Below, one piece after another: positions 1 through 12,300 of a DNA stretch of 64,000 nt. A program made the position numbers and the translations under genes. The first letter of the stretch is position 1; each line of letters starts with the position of its first letter. Under the pieces are notes generated by a model. The model saw only the letters and a list, made by a program, of their open reading frames with translations. It ran no database searches and was not told the origin of the DNA. The DNA lies in assembly GCF_038502225.1 (NCBI RefSeq), contig NC_091312.1, forward strand, positions 33,107,455 to 33,171,454, read 5' to 3'. Origin of the DNA: Cherax quadricarinatus. Taxonomy: Eukaryota > Arthropoda > Malacostraca > Decapoda > Parastacidae.

Positions 1-550
1 AAACTGTGGGCGTATATACACAGCGGTATAGACACCTCTCGCTGTATCTAACTTTGCAAAAATATTCCAGTGTATGTTGTAATTCTTTTTTCCCGTTATT
101 GTACTTGCTATACGTAATCACGATGTATTCGCCTGTATGTTCTTCACATTCATGTCTTGTCCCTTGTATGTTTTTGTTAACTGTGTAGTTTATTAATAAA
201 ATATAAAAAAATACCAGAGTGTTTAACCTTCCCTCAACACTCACACTGAATTTCCTCTCTTGGTGTAGTTTATCACTGTCTGCCATACAGGAAGAACACC
301 CTCCTCTAGGGTACCCAGTCATATATACCCTAAAATAAGGATTAAATTCAGTGTATATGCTGGAGCTATATGGAGTTCTGACGACAGTAGTGAAGGAAAC
401 ACACTGAAAGACGAGCTCTCACCGGATTAGTCTTTCGATAAGTTATGATCGTCATCAGGTCGTGACTTGATATAGAGTTTGACAGACCGAAACTTTACTT
501 CAGTTAAAGATTCTTTTACAGACAGTATCTGTCGTCATTCAGTGTACATA
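1..550. other. No gene recognised; possible 3' end of an upstream gene
   Basis: No convincing coding sequence is visible. An AATAAA hexamer lies at 195-200 in AT-rich sequence, so the first 200 bases could be the 3' untranslated end of a gene to the left, but nothing else supports that. The remainder is unique-looking, with scattered CAGTGTATAT words that anticipate the tandem array that follows. Confidence 0.4.
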
Positions 551-1390
551 CACTGAGAGCTGCACATCTCTTATTGCTTATAAACTGATTGATACACGTC
601 TCTCAGTGCATATACTTTGATAAATGCACATTCTTCGGTGCATATACACTGAAAGATTCACACCTCATTGTATATATAGTGATAAATACACATCTCTCAG
701 TTCATGTACACTGATAAATACACATCTCTCAGTTCATGTACACTGATAAATACACATCTCTCAGTTCATGTACACTGATAAATACACATCTCTCAGTTCA
801 TGTACACTGATAAATACACATCTCTCAGTTCATGTACACTGATAAATACACATCTCTCAGTTCATGTACACTGATAAATACACATCTCTCAGTAAATATA
901 CTCAGTTAAATGCATACCCCTCTGCACATACACTAAGTAATACACACCTCTCAGTGTATATACACTAAGTAATACACACCTCTCAGTGTATATACACTAA
1001 GTAATGCACACCTCTCAGTGTATATACACTAAGTAATACACACCTCTCAGTGTATATACACTAAGTAATGCACACCTCTCAGTGTAATACACTAAGTAAT
1101 GCATACCTCTCAGTGTATATACACTAAGTAATGCACACCTCTCAGTGTATATACACTAAGTAATGCACACCTCTCAGTGTAATACACTAAGTAATGCATA
1201 CCTCTCAGTGTATATACACTAAGTAATGCACACCTCTCAGTGTATATACACTAAGTAATGCATACCTCTCAGTGTATGTACACTAAGTAATGCACACCTC
1301 TCAGTGTATGTACACTAAGTAATACATACCTCTCAGTGTATATACACTAAGTAATACACACCTCTCAGTGTATATGCCTTCAACAATATT
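551..1390. repeat. 32-bp minisatellite, two sub-arrays
   Basis: Two adjoining arrays share a 32-bp period. About 668-895 holds roughly seven near-identical units with the word ACACATCTCTCAGTTCATGT. About 925-1375 holds roughly fourteen units with ACACCTCTCAGTGTATATAC. The second sub-array has short-unit variants (AGTGTAATACA) at about 1081 and 1177. Diverged single units flank the arrays. No open frame of note crosses them. Confidence 0.9.
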
Positions 1391-2319
1391 AACAATGCAC
1401 ATTTTCAGTATATAATTATTAATAATACTGAGACCATGAACTGAATACTAATTTGAAATTCAAGTTTAAATACATTTTAAGTTGGCAGACGTCGCGTAAT
1501 ATTATTATATTATATTCATATATGAAAAAAATAAATAAATTTTAAATCACATTAAATAAATTTTAAAAGTGGCAGGCTATTAAAATTTAATACTTGGTAG
1601 CCAGTATATATGCAGTGAATTGCTTGTTCCTTAATGCTGATAGTTAGTCTAGGAAGTTAGTGGTAGTTAGGCTCGGTAATTGCTTAGTGCTAGTAGTTAG
1701 ACATATCCACCACCTATTGCTGGTGGTTAGACTCTATTGATGGTAGTTAGACTTATCCACTGCCTAGAGCTGCTAGTTAACCTTATCCACCTAGTGCTGA
1801 TAGACTTATGCACCGCTAGTGCTCGTATGTACTAGACTCAACGACACTTTAGTGATAATAGTAAGACGCATGAACTAACTGGCGGTAACGGATAGACTCA
1901 TCCACTACCATCACTGGTAGTTAAAATGGTTAACGTTTCAGAGTGATAAACTAACGAGGTTAACGTAACAACCTTGCTGGTGCAAATGCCGTCATAAGGT
2001 CAACGTGAGTTGGCACAGCGGGAGGAAAAAAAAAAGCCTAGTTGCCTTTTAACGGTAAGTGTGTCGTACAGTTGTGTTACTGGGACGCTGAGAGTATATG
2101 TAAATATTGAAGGTGCGATGTCACAGACTGATGCTACATCAACATGCTGCTTAAATACACTTGTAAACACAATGCTGTGAGACTTGAGCACAATGCTGAG
2201 TGACATAAACCGAACTTTAAGAGACATAAACATAATGGTGACAAACGCAAATATAACATTAAAACACTCAAACATAGCGTTTAGAGATACAAAAATAATC
2301 TTTTTAGACACAAACAGAA
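1391..2319. other. No gene; degenerate repeats
   Basis: AT-rich sequence to about 1610. From 1615 to 1960 there is a degraded tandem repeat built on words such as TAGTGCTGGTAGTTAGACT and CATCCAC, with irregular spacing. The short reverse-strand frame at 2000-2311 has no recognisable composition or domain and looks fortuitous. Confidence 0.5.
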
Positions 2320-2520
2320 TGTTATGAAACTCTTACAAACATAGTGTTAAAAAGACAAAAACATAATGTTAAGAAACACTAACAAACATAGTGTTAATAA
2401 GACAAAAACATAATGTTAAGAAACACTAACAAACATAGTGTTAATAAGACAAAAACCTAATGTTTAGAGACAAACATTGTGTTAATAAAATTCAAACATA
2501 ATGTTAAGAAACACTTTCAA
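2320..2520. repeat. Short tandem repeat, about 47-bp unit
   Basis: About three to four units with alternating words CATAATGTTAAGAAACAC and AACATAGTGTTAATAAGAC. The last unit is degraded. The preceding 100 bases carry diverged relatives of the same words. Confidence 0.7.
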
Positions 2521-2748
2521 ACGAAATATTGAGACAAAAAAGTTAAATAAACGAAAACTTTATTTGATTATTTACTTTTATCCGTTATTGTATTTCTGAA
2601 AATAAAGAAAACCTGAAGGACCGGAGTGAACATCAGTCCTTCAGTAACTATTGTTTACCTGACTTCTAGTACCAAAAAAAATTTTATATTTGAGTCTTTA
2701 AATAATCTTCCAATATATATATATAAATATTAAAAATTATAATTATAG

Positions 2749-3013
<265 letters not shown>

Positions 3014-3097
3014 GGTTTAAATTAAAGTAACAGTCTTCTTCCGCTCATACGGAATGAAGATATATTAATCAACACTGAATTCTACAACAACATATCT

Positions 3098-3377
3098 CCC
3101 TTCCCCATCCCTCCAGGGGTATACCTGGGTATATTGTATATGCTGGGTGGTAGGTGGTACCTTCCCCATCCCTCCAGGGGTATACCTGGGTATACTGTAT
3201 ATGCTGGGTGGTAGGTGGTACCTTCCCCATCCCTCCAGGGGTATACCTGGGTATACTGTATATGCTGGGTGGTAGGTGGTACCTTCCCCATCCCTCCAGG
3301 GGTATACCTGGGTATACTGTATATGCTGGGTGGTAGGTGGGACCTTCCCCATCCCTCCAGGGGTATACCTGGGTAGG
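3098..3377. repeat. 61-bp minisatellite, about 4.5 copies
   Basis: Units repeat every 61 bases (for example 3160 to 3221) and contain CCTTCCCCATCCCTCCAGGG followed by GTATACCTGGGTATACTGTA. Partial units recur alone at about 3923-3965 and 4469-4530, the last next to the 3' end of a CR1-like LINE. The array may therefore be an amplified LINE tail. Open frames here are a by-product of the repeat. Confidence 0.9.
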
Positions 3378-3885
3378 TAAGACACATAGGCAACATTATT
3401 CCGAAACGTTTCACCTACACATTAGGCTTTTTCAGTCGAGTACAGAAAGTAGGCAGGAACAGTAGAGATGTGAAGACGATGTAATCAGTCGTTCACCCTT
3501 GAAGTCGTAGATTTGAGGTTGTCAGTCCCTCAGCCTGGAGAAGTTCAGTTCCAAAGTCTGGAACTAACTGAAGATCAAGCGACAGTGTTGAGACTTAAAT
3601 ACTGTGGGAAGGAGAGGTGCAGAGTAGTAGTAGTGAGAATGTAGCCACTGAGAGGTCACGTCCCTCTCACATCAAACAATTCTCACTTGAAAAAGTTGTC
3701 CAAGGTGTTTTCTTCAAGGGTGATGGACTGATTACATCGTCTTCACATCTCTACTGTTCCTGCCTACTTTCTGTACTCGACTGAAGAAGCCTACTGTGTA
3801 GGCGAAACGTTTCGGAATAAAGTTACCTAAATGTTGCCTATGTGTCTTACCTACCAACCAGTCGGTATTGTATACCATTTTGATA
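3373..3885. mobile_element. Inverted-repeat PLE-derived element with hammerhead-like motifs
   Basis: Two arms, about 3373-3505 and 3713-3854, are inverted copies separated by about 200 bases. Each arm ends outward with GTGTCTTACCTAC or its complement. Each contains a hairpin-GAAAC motif; in the right arm CTGAAGA is at 3781, the hairpin arms are GCCTAC and GTAGGC, and GAAAC is at 3804. The right end is followed by GTCGGTATTGTATACCAT (3861-3878), which resembles sequence at other PLE-related ends in this window (about 36457-36472 and 42075). There is no coding capacity. It is probably a non-autonomous PLE derivative (inference). Confidence 0.6.
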
Positions 3886-3966
3886 TACCTGGGTATACTG
3901 CACATGCTGGGTGAGAGGTGAGACCTTCCCCATCCCCCCGGGGGTATACCTGGGTATACTGCACAT

Positions 3967-4408
3967 GGAAATATACATAAGCAGTATAATGTGATCCTTT
4001 ATTGACAACGTTTCGCCCACGCAGTGTTCTTTATCAAGTCACAAACAGATCTACATGAGTGAAACATAAGTGAGAATATAGGATGAGAATAGTGTGTCAG
4101 GTGGAGAAAGCTGCAGGTGACAATCTTCCGAGCAGGGTGACAGAGTCTAAACACTTGGGAACCTTTTAAAAGAGATTGGATAAGTATATGAGTAGACCTT
4201 CTGCAGTGTTTCTCCGTTCTTATGTTCTTACGTGGGATAACGAAGAAAAAGTTTCTTGGCAAGAGGTTCAGTTATATTACAGAAACCGTTGTTCTGGTTG
4301 AAGTTGTTGGATATACAGATAAGTGATGATCCCAGGATTCTTCGGTACTAAATGTTGCTTTCTCTGGCGATAAGTTTTGTGTTTCTGTAGTTAATTAAAT
4401 GGTTGTGT
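3967..4408 (-). pseudogene. Penelope-like element 3' fragment (GIY-YIG C-terminus)
   Basis: On the reverse strand this matches the last part of the PLE at 36452-39232. It has the terminal GGAAATATA start, the CTTTATTGACAACGTTTC motif and a decayed reading frame with NNFNQNNGF and EPLAKKLF near the C-terminus. Only about 440 bases remain, so reverse transcriptase is missing. It is 5' truncated, the usual fate of retroposed copies. Confidence 0.7.
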
Positions 4409-4484
4409 TCTTATTGAATTGTGTATTTTCTAAACTTTACTATCTTTATCACTTTATTGGAGACAAGACCTTCCCCATCTTTCT

Positions 4485-5955
4485 GGGAGTATACCTGGGT
4501 ATACTGAGTGGGAGGCGGGGAGTATACCTGGAGAGAGTCCCGGGGATCAACGCCCCCGCGGCCCGGTCTGTGACCAGGCCTCATGGTGGATCAAGGCCTG
4601 ATTAACTAGGCTGTTACTGCTGGCGGCACGTAATCCAACGTGCGAACCACAGCCCGGCTGGGTACTGACTTTAGGTGCTTGTCCAGTGCCTGCTTGAAGA
4701 TAGCCAGGGGTCTATTGGTAATCCCCCTGATGTATGCTGGGAGGCAGTTGAACAGTCTTGGGCCCCTGACACTTATTGTGTTGTCTCTTAACGTGCTAGT
4801 AACACCCCTGCTTTTCATTGGGAGAATGTTGCATCGTCTGCTGAGTCTTTTGCTTTCGTAGGGACTGATTTTCGTGTGCAAGTTTGGTACTAGTCCCTCT
4901 AGGATTTTCCAGGTGTATATAATCATGTTTCTCTCCATCCTACATTCCAGGGAGTACAGGTTCAGGAACTTCAAGTGTGGTAACTTAGGTGTCCTATCGC
5001 AGTTATGTGTGCTGTGAAGGTTCTCTGTACATTTTCCAGTTCAGCAATTTCACCTGCCTTGAAAGGTGCTGTTAGTGTGCAGCAATATTCCAGCCTAGAT
5101 AGAACAAGTGACCTGAAGAGTGTCGTCATGGGCTTGGCATCCCTAGTTTTGAAGGTTCTCATTATCCATCCTGTCATTTTTCTAGCAGATGCGATTGATA
5201 CAATGTTATGGTCTCTGAAGGTGAGATCCTCCGACATGATCACTCCCAGGTCTTTGACATTAATTTTTCGTTCGATTGTGTGGTTGGAATTTGTTTTATA
5301 CTCCGATGAAGTTTTAATTTCCTCTCGTTTTCCATATCGGAGTAATTTAAATTTCTCATCATTGTACTTTATATTGTTTTCTGCGGCCCAAGATTTGGTT
5401 GATGTCCGCCTGGAGTCTTGCAGTGTCTTCAATGGAGGACACTGTCATGCAAATGCGGGTGTCATCTGCAAAGGAAGACACGGTGCTGTGGCTTATATAT
5501 ATACCCTGTCTATGTCCGATATGAGGATGAGGAACAAGATGGGGGCGAGTACTGTGCCTTGTGGAACAGAACTTTTCACTGTAGCCGCCTCAGACTTTAC
5601 TGTTTACTTCTAGTCTGTGTGTTCTATTTGTTAGGAAATTATAGATCCATCTACCGACTTTTCCTGTTATTCCTTTATCACGGATTTTGTGCATTATTAC
5701 ACCATGGTCATACTTGTCAAAGGCTTTTGCAAAGTCTGTGTATACCACATATGCATTCTGTTTGTCTTATAGAGCATCCAGGACCTTGTCATAGTGATCC
5801 AGTAGCTGGGACAGGCAGGAACAATGTGCTCTAAACCCATGCCTCCCTAGGTTGTGTATCTTGATGGGTGGTGATGTTGCTTCCTAGAACCCTTTCAAAG
5901 ATTTTTATATGGGACGTTAGCGCTATCCGTCAGTAGTTGTTTGCTATTGCTGAAA
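4485..5955 (-). pseudogene. CR1-group LINE, 3' half, broken
   Basis: The reverse strand encodes the second half of a non-LTR reverse transcriptase in several frames. From 5' to 3' it has a PIALTS-like start near 5930, VVYTDFAKAFDKYDHG near 5740 (motif A), a decayed FADDTR region near 5450, KDLGVIMSEDLTF, LVLSRLEYC, and the C-terminal RGPRLFNCLPAYIRGI at 4606-4974. At least two frameshifts and several stops interrupt it. Protein architecture and the KDLGV/LSRLEYC words fit the CR1/L2/Rex group, but the exact clade is uncertain. The 3' end runs into GC-rich sequence at 4500-4620 with CCCGCGGCCCGGTCTGTGAC. It is a dead 5'-truncated insertion. Confidence 0.75.
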
Positions 5956-6878
<923 letters not shown>

Positions 6879-6883
6879 CTTTT

Positions 6884-7480
6884 AGTAACCTAATATTCAA
6901 ACTACGATTCTCGGCAAAATATTCATAGCAAATATTGCCCTCAGACATGACATCACTGCCTCCAGCCTCCTGGCTGCAACGTCTACAACCCATGCTTTAC
7001 ACCCATATAAGAATGTTGATACCACTATACTCTTGTACATTTCCCTTTTTGCCTTCACGAGAAACGTTGTTTGTCTCTACAGATGCCTCGGTGCGACACC
7101 CAACTTTTTCTCTTCGTTAATTATATGGTTTACCTCATCTGTGGTCCATCTGTTGACAAGTTTACTCCCAAATATCTGAACTCATTCGCCTCCTTCATAC
7201 TTCCTACTTCCAATCTGATTTGTACTCTTTCATTACCTATTTTATTGCTCTTTCCTATGTTTACTTTTAATTTCTTTTCATTACATACCCTCCCCAAATT
7301 CATTTATTATTCTTCGCAAATTCTCTTCAGACTCTCCCAAAAGTACTGTGCCATCGGAAAAAAATAAATTGTGACAGCTCCCACTCTTTATTAAATTCTC
7401 TATGTTTTAATCCCATACCTTAACATACACTTCGTTTGCAACCCCATTTATGAATATGTTAAACACCCATGGTGCCAACA
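6884..7480 (-). pseudogene. RTE-like LINE fragment (reverse transcriptase C-half)
   Basis: On the reverse strand, words match the LINE at 21302-24890: the region before and after FADD (here a decayed FSDGTVLLGESEENL), the MRGINDE-type stretch, and the [12 protein letters not shown] match to the cousin's LEAVEMSCLRAM segment. It is more diverged than the intron 2 and intron 3 copies and carries many stops. The left end meets (TA)n, as expected for a 3' end of this family. Confidence 0.65.
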
Positions 7481-7489
7481 CCCGTAGGT

Positions 7490-7830
7490 TAGGTTAGGTA
7501 AGGTTTGTCAGGAAACAGGACAAGTGTTTCCTGACGCCAGGTGGCCTGGTGGTAAACGCTCTCGCTTCACACGGCAAGGGCCTGGGTTCGATTCCCAGCC
7601 AGAGTAGAAACATTGGGCGTGTCTATTTCCACCTGTTGTCTATGTTCCCCATCAGTAAAATGGGTACCTGGGTGTTAGTCGACTGGTGTGGGTCGCATCC
7701 TGGGACACTGACCTAATTTGCCCGACATGCTCAGCATAACAAGTGGCTTTCTATGTAGTAGTATGTCATTGTTGTCAGCTAGGGCTGTATACCTTGTACA
7801 TGTACTTGTAGTAAATAAAGATTATATTAA
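7490..7830 (+). mobile_element. tRNA-derived SINE
   Basis: A tRNA-like head carries an A-box-like TGGCCTGGTGG at 7542-7552 and a good B box GGTTCGATTCC at 7585-7595. A conserved body follows with GGGTACCTGGGTGTTAGTCGA and GGTGTGGGTCGCATCCTGGG, then a tail with TAAATAAAGATTATATTAA. The body words recur at 49600-49660 and 52570-52640, so this is a multi-copy retroposon family. The internal RNA polymerase III promoter boxes fit a SINE rather than a tRNA gene, because no cloverleaf 3' half or CCA end follows. Confidence 0.8.
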
Positions 7831-8814
7831 GACCTGCCTCTGGAGCTTTTCGTCATCTGACCTAGGCCTTCCACTGGCTTCCCGATCTACCCCTTTAAAA
7901 AATTAGGGTTATAAGTAATGGAAAATAATCATCCCTCTCTTACGTACCCCAGCCTTAGCCTTGCTTCTTTATATATATTACGTACTTTACTGCAACATTA
8001 AAAAAGTGTTGACTGTTTAATCAATGGCTATCATATAAAGTTTAATAATAAGTAATAAGTATATTGGAAGAGTTTTCTTAACAACATTACGATGAGTCTG
8101 ACCTTGACAGGAACTGTTAAACGTTGACATTTTGGTTAACTTCCTCATTGTTCACACTACCTGAGTTAACTACTTACGTATTTTATCATATTAGCCAAAT
8201 TTTGCTCATAACATATAGATAAATAGACAGCAACATGCAGCATTATTTTTAACGTTGGAATATATATAATAATGTGGAGAACGACAAATATTGAATGTAA
8301 GAATTAAATAATCTAGCGACATCTTGTAGAGCTGGATGCAAGGTATACTATTATCCTATATTTGTTATCCTCAGCAGTGGTGGAGGTGGGGAGGATACAT
8401 GCACACAGTGTGTTCTTGACTTGTGCGTCGTACTAACTATATTCAAGACTTGTGGTCAACATCACAGAGTTACTACAGTACCTGATGGGACCTTAATAAT
8501 ATCGACAACCACGGCTCTAAGAGACACTTTCGTAGTGTAAAAGAAAACCTGTTTGCCAGTGGGGAGACTCAGTACAAAGGTGAGTGAGTCCACAAGTGTG
8601 ATTTATTTTTGTTTATTTTATGTTCCTGGTTACTTAACTCCATGTGTAGTGATCAAGAGGCTATGGTGTGAGGTGCATGCATGCTGCAAGACTGAAGTCT
8701 ATGGTAAGATGCAAGGCGTAACTTTAATAACCTTGTGTTTTTATAGTCGCCAAACCGGTTAGTCGGGATACATTGTGGTGCGTGTTTGTGTGAATTTGAT
8801 GGAATGTAGATTTG
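7831..8814. other. No gene; one candidate 5' non-coding exon donor
   Basis: No coding frame is supported. A strong donor-like AAAG|GTGAGTGAG occurs with the intron starting at 8580. The preceding 150 bases are less AT-rich than the surroundings, so this could be a non-coding first exon of the gene starting at 13102. That is speculative, and a similar donor-like site at 10931 competes. Confidence 0.25.
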
Positions 8815-9060
8815 TGTACTCACCTGTTTGTTCTTGAAAGGGTTAAGTCTCAGCTCCTGGCCCGGCCCTTTAACTTCCATCTTGCAGGATTTACATTGTA
8901 TCAGCCTCGTAGCTGTTGTACCTATCCTTAAAACTCTGTATGCAGTCTGTCTCCACAAGGCTGAAGAAATACTTCCTGAATCCTAGCATCTTTGTGACAA
9001 GTCCTCTGAGCATTTTGCATATTATTATGTCATCAGGTTCAATTCCTTAAGCCCTTCCTA
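8815..9060 (-). pseudogene. CR1-like LINE 3' tail fragment
   Basis: On the reverse strand this resembles the LINE tail at 49013-49555. Shared words include GTACTCACCT at the outer end, AGCTCCTGGCCC and GGCTGAAGAAATACTTCCT. Only the C-terminal codons and the tail remain, with no intact frame. Confidence 0.6.
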
Positions 9061-9261
9061 ACAACTAATTCCACTTAGTTTCGTGACTAGTAATTTAAAT
9101 TAAAATCTGATGGAACATATATGCAATATTTTTCATAACAAAAGAGTCAAAAAAAGTGACTCACGAAATCATGATACAATTGTACACAAAATAAGTTTTA
9201 ACACAAAATCTTAAAACTTTACAAATTCACACAAGACCTAAAAGGATACATTGATGTTACA

Positions 9262-9262
<1 letters not shown>
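9061..9262. other. AT-rich spacer, nothing recognised
   Basis: No coding, repeat or RNA signal recognised. Confidence 0.4.
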
Positions 9263-9326
<64 letters not shown>

Positions 9327-9387
9327 TAATAATAATAACAATAATAATAATAACAATAATAATAATAATAACAATAATAATAATAAC

Positions 9388-9446
<59 letters not shown>

Positions 9447-9459
9447 TAATAATAATAAC

Positions 9460-9500
<41 letters not shown>

Positions 9501-9543
9501 TAATAATAATAACAATAATAATAATAACAATAATAATAATAAC

Positions 9544-9622
<79 letters not shown>
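9263..9622. repeat. (AAT)n microsatellite with AAC interruptions, about 360 bp
   Basis: AAT trinucleotides are interrupted at fairly regular spacing by AAC. The poly-Leu, poly-Ile and poly-Tyr frames through it are artefacts. It lies directly at the 3' end of an L2-like retroposon tail (9623 onward, reverse strand), so it probably grew from that element's simple-repeat tail. Confidence 0.97.
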
Positions 9623-10115
9623 TTTTATTAGGACATGATACATAGTTATACAAGGTATTATAGCAGTTGGGTACATGTTGAAAGTCACTTGTATGCAGAA
9701 CATTATGGGCAGCTTAAAATTAACTTAAGACTATCTAAGCTATAATAGATTTAATGGTAACAGTTACAGTAGACAATTTACAATATCAAGTACAATTGAG
9801 TTATTTTAAACAATGAATTGGAACATTTCTATTTTGAATCATTATAGTTTTACAATTTTGTAACATTTAGTTAATAATATAAAACAGTGATCACTATACT
9901 GTATGTAGTCGTATAATTTAATAATCAGATCTAATCAAATCAAATCAATATATATACAGTACACATGAGGTTTGAGAGCTACATTTCAAGTACATGTTGC
10001 TACGTGTTTATCACAGAGTACAATGCGAAAATCTCATCCAGCTCCTCAGAGGTGAGGCTCGTACCCATGATACAGCAGGCATTACCCCTCTGAACCGCAG
10101 TGCTGAGACACTGAA
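9623..10115 (-). mobile_element. L2-like LINE/SINE 3' untranslated tail
   Basis: The segment at 9690-9740 (CACTTGTATGCAGAACATTA followed by GGGCAGCTTAAAATTAAC) closely matches 49970-50020, which is the 3' untranslated region of an L2-like LINE on the reverse strand. No coding part is kept. From 10030 to 10110 a different conserved-looking block (CTCATCCAGCTCCTCAGAGG) may be part of a related SINE head. The element type is inferred from the shared tail. Confidence 0.5.
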
Positions 10116-10738
10116 ACAAAACAAGCTGCCCGAGTTACTCTGATGAGTCTTTTGTCTAGCTCCTTAATGAGTAAATTTTGTTTTTATATTTTTATCTGCA
10201 TTTTATAAATTTCACATTTTTAAGTGTAAAGGCAGGATCTCATCCGTTCACCTCCACGCAAGAATACTGTACTTTAATGTCTAAAAACGGTATTAAAGTA
10301 AACTCTGGGTGTACATGCACTAAGACGCACGCATCTCTGTGTATATAATCTGCATTAAGGGTGTGCTGGCAGTTTCGTAACAACCGGTTCTGATTAAGGT
10401 TGAAGTTCAAATACTGTTATAAATTCTCCAGCGCCAGCATCGCCGGGACCCTTGTCTGCTATCTGTGTCGTACAGGTAATATGAGATTTTGTATCAGACG
10501 TATTTACATCCTAAAGTAACCTAACAGTCTACATATTTCACTCTCGGAATTTTTCTTCACATTGAGAACAACAAGCTTGGATATCAACATCAAACTCTTT
10601 GTTAGATCATGGGAACAGTTTTCATCACATTGGATAGGACTCTTCAGGAGGTAAAGAATTATGACTGCCTGAGCTGGAATACTTCAGTTGAGCCTCAAGG
10701 GTTTCCTTCCTGAGCCTCTGTGAGGAAGGGAAGTAGTA
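10116..10738. other. No gene recognised
   Basis: Unique-looking sequence. A lone relative of the 32-bp repeat unit (CACTAAGACGCACGCATCTC) lies near 10317. Confidence 0.4.
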
Positions 10739-10882
10739 GTGCCACAACAGTGCCACTGGTGAGGCGATACAAGACCACAACAGTGCCACTGGTGAGGTGA
10801 TACAAGACAACAACAGTGCCACTAGTGAGGTGATAAAAGACAACAACAGTGCCAATGGTGAGGTGAAACAGGACAACAGGAT
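10739..10882. repeat. 33-bp minisatellite, about 4.5 copies
   Basis: A period of 33 bases (CAGTGCCACTGGTGAGG at 10748 and again at 10781, 10814 and 10847). Because 33 is a multiple of three, a reverse-strand frame shows an 11-residue Leu-rich repeat. No start, splice or flanking context supports translation. Confidence 0.85.
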
Positions 10883-11249
10883 GTACCACTGGCAGATCAG
10901 TGGTGAAGGCGTTGTGACTAGTGTGAGTCAAGGTGAGTGACAAGTAAATGGGGTCTGCACACTGACATGCAGTTGTTTTCGACGACAACCTCGTCTTCTC
11001 ACTCTCCAGTCCCAGCAAAATATATCTCCCCCTCTACTCTTTCTGCATATAATGTCAACGTATATACGTACGAACACAATCTATCATGTATGGTGCAAAT
11101 AGGACAGAAATAAAGTTAGCTATTCCTCACGCCATGTAGCTACCACATGTAATACAATAACAGCACACTGAGGGTGTCCCCCCATGTAAGTATTGAGGAA
11201 TAATATTGCAGGACGCTGCCGGTATTCTCACAATGCAACATTCTTACAG
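10883..11249. other. No gene; donor-like site only
   Basis: TCAAG|GTGAGTGACAAG near 10931 is a good splice-donor match and could end a 5' non-coding exon. The rest shows nothing recognisable. Confidence 0.25.
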
Positions 11250-11660
11250 AATAGGGTAGGAAAACCCTGCGGATATACTTAAGTTAACTATATGACCTAG
11301 CCGCTGGTGGCGTCCCCAGGGACACCCACAGCTGTCTCAGTTTCCAGGTCTAACCAGTCCATACAACAAACCAAGTCTGCTGCATCAGGAGTATGTCTAT
11401 TACTAGTGTGTGTGTCTGGTAGGCTCCTCATACAACAGACCAAATCCAGTACAGTAGGGCCCCACTTATATGGCAGGTTAGGTTCCAGGTTACCGCAGGA
11501 AAGTGGACCTGGGCGCTGACGCTCCCAGGTACGCCCACAACTGCCTCAGTTACCCGTCCAACCCGCCCATGTGAATTGTGACGCCGTCCTGGTACGCCCA
11601 TAATTACCTCAGTCTCACAACCCACCCACGCAAGTGGTGACGTCATGATCAGTGAAGGTT
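11250..11660. repeat. Degenerate tandem repeat with a Tigger-like MITE end
   Basis: Diverged units contain GACGCTCCCAGGTACGCCCA and CTGCCTCAGTTACCCGTCC, repeating about every 65-75 bases. At 11452-11515 the words CAGTAGGGCCCCACTTATAT and GGTTAGGTTCCAGGTTACCG resemble the end of a pogo/Tigger-type DNA transposon. That family call is from memory of the CAGTAGGGCCCC terminus and is tentative. Confidence 0.4.
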
Positions 11661-11902
11661 ACCAATGATCGTCTAACTGTGAAGTTTTGTGATGCCTTGA
11701 GTGACCTGGAAACTTATGGGAGCTTCTTTGATAGAAGATGGCTATTGCATCATACAGTTTATATATTTTTTTATTTTACCCTTCACAAAGCTCCACGAGC
11801 ATTGATTATCCGGTTATAATGGACGATGGACCTAGAGGATCAGTGGTTCCATGCACGAAAGTGAAAAAAAAAACAATATTTGAAATATGGAGATTGTTAC
11901 TT
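11661..11902. other. No gene recognised
   Basis: AT-rich sequence with no supported feature. Confidence 0.4.
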
Positions 11903-12300
11903 AGAGTCTAGGACATAATTTGAAGACAGTAGAACTATATACAAAATATGAAGTTATCAGTCCCTCAACCTTGGAGTTGATGTGAAGAGCACCGTAGTCA
12001 TGTAGATTCTGGAGCAAAGGCAAGAAGGCTGGTGCTTATATACTAATCATCAGGTGGAAAGGGGACAGGTAACAGACGAAGGCATAGTCTCTGGTAGGCG
12101 GGATTCTCCAGTGGAAGTAGGTCATACCCAAAGGGATGGGTAAGTTGTAGTAGTAGTTGTAGTAACCGTGAAGAAAGTCACGTAGATGTCCTCTGAACCA
12201 AGATTCCATTATGTTGAAGTGTCTGACAAGTTGTACAAGATGGAAAGGCAAGGAGGCTGGCGCTTATATACTATTAGTATATAAGCGCTAGGAATAATTT
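11903..12300 (-). mobile_element. Single-arm relative of the 41.4-kb palindromic element
   Basis: This stretch matches the left arm of the palindrome at 41371-42102. Shared words are CTAGGACATAA, CAGTCCCTCAACCT, GAAGAGCACCGTAGTC, GGTAGGCGGGATTC and GTTGTAGTAGTAGTTGT. It is diverged and lacks the hairpin-GAAAC end. A short local inverted repeat (TTATATACTATTAGTATATAA) occurs near 12265-12285. Confidence 0.6.

Noticed and set aside
7490..7512. TTAGG-like run, the arthropod telomere word
   Set aside because: Only about three imperfect units in front of a SINE. Isolated GGTTAGG words are common in the MITE and elsewhere, so this is not a telomere tract.
7530..7605. tRNA gene
   Set aside because: A and B boxes are present but the 3' half does not form an acceptor stem and the SINE body follows directly.
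9219..9703. Poly-Leu, poly-Ile and poly-Tyr frames
   Set aside because: Translation of an AAT/AAC microsatellite.
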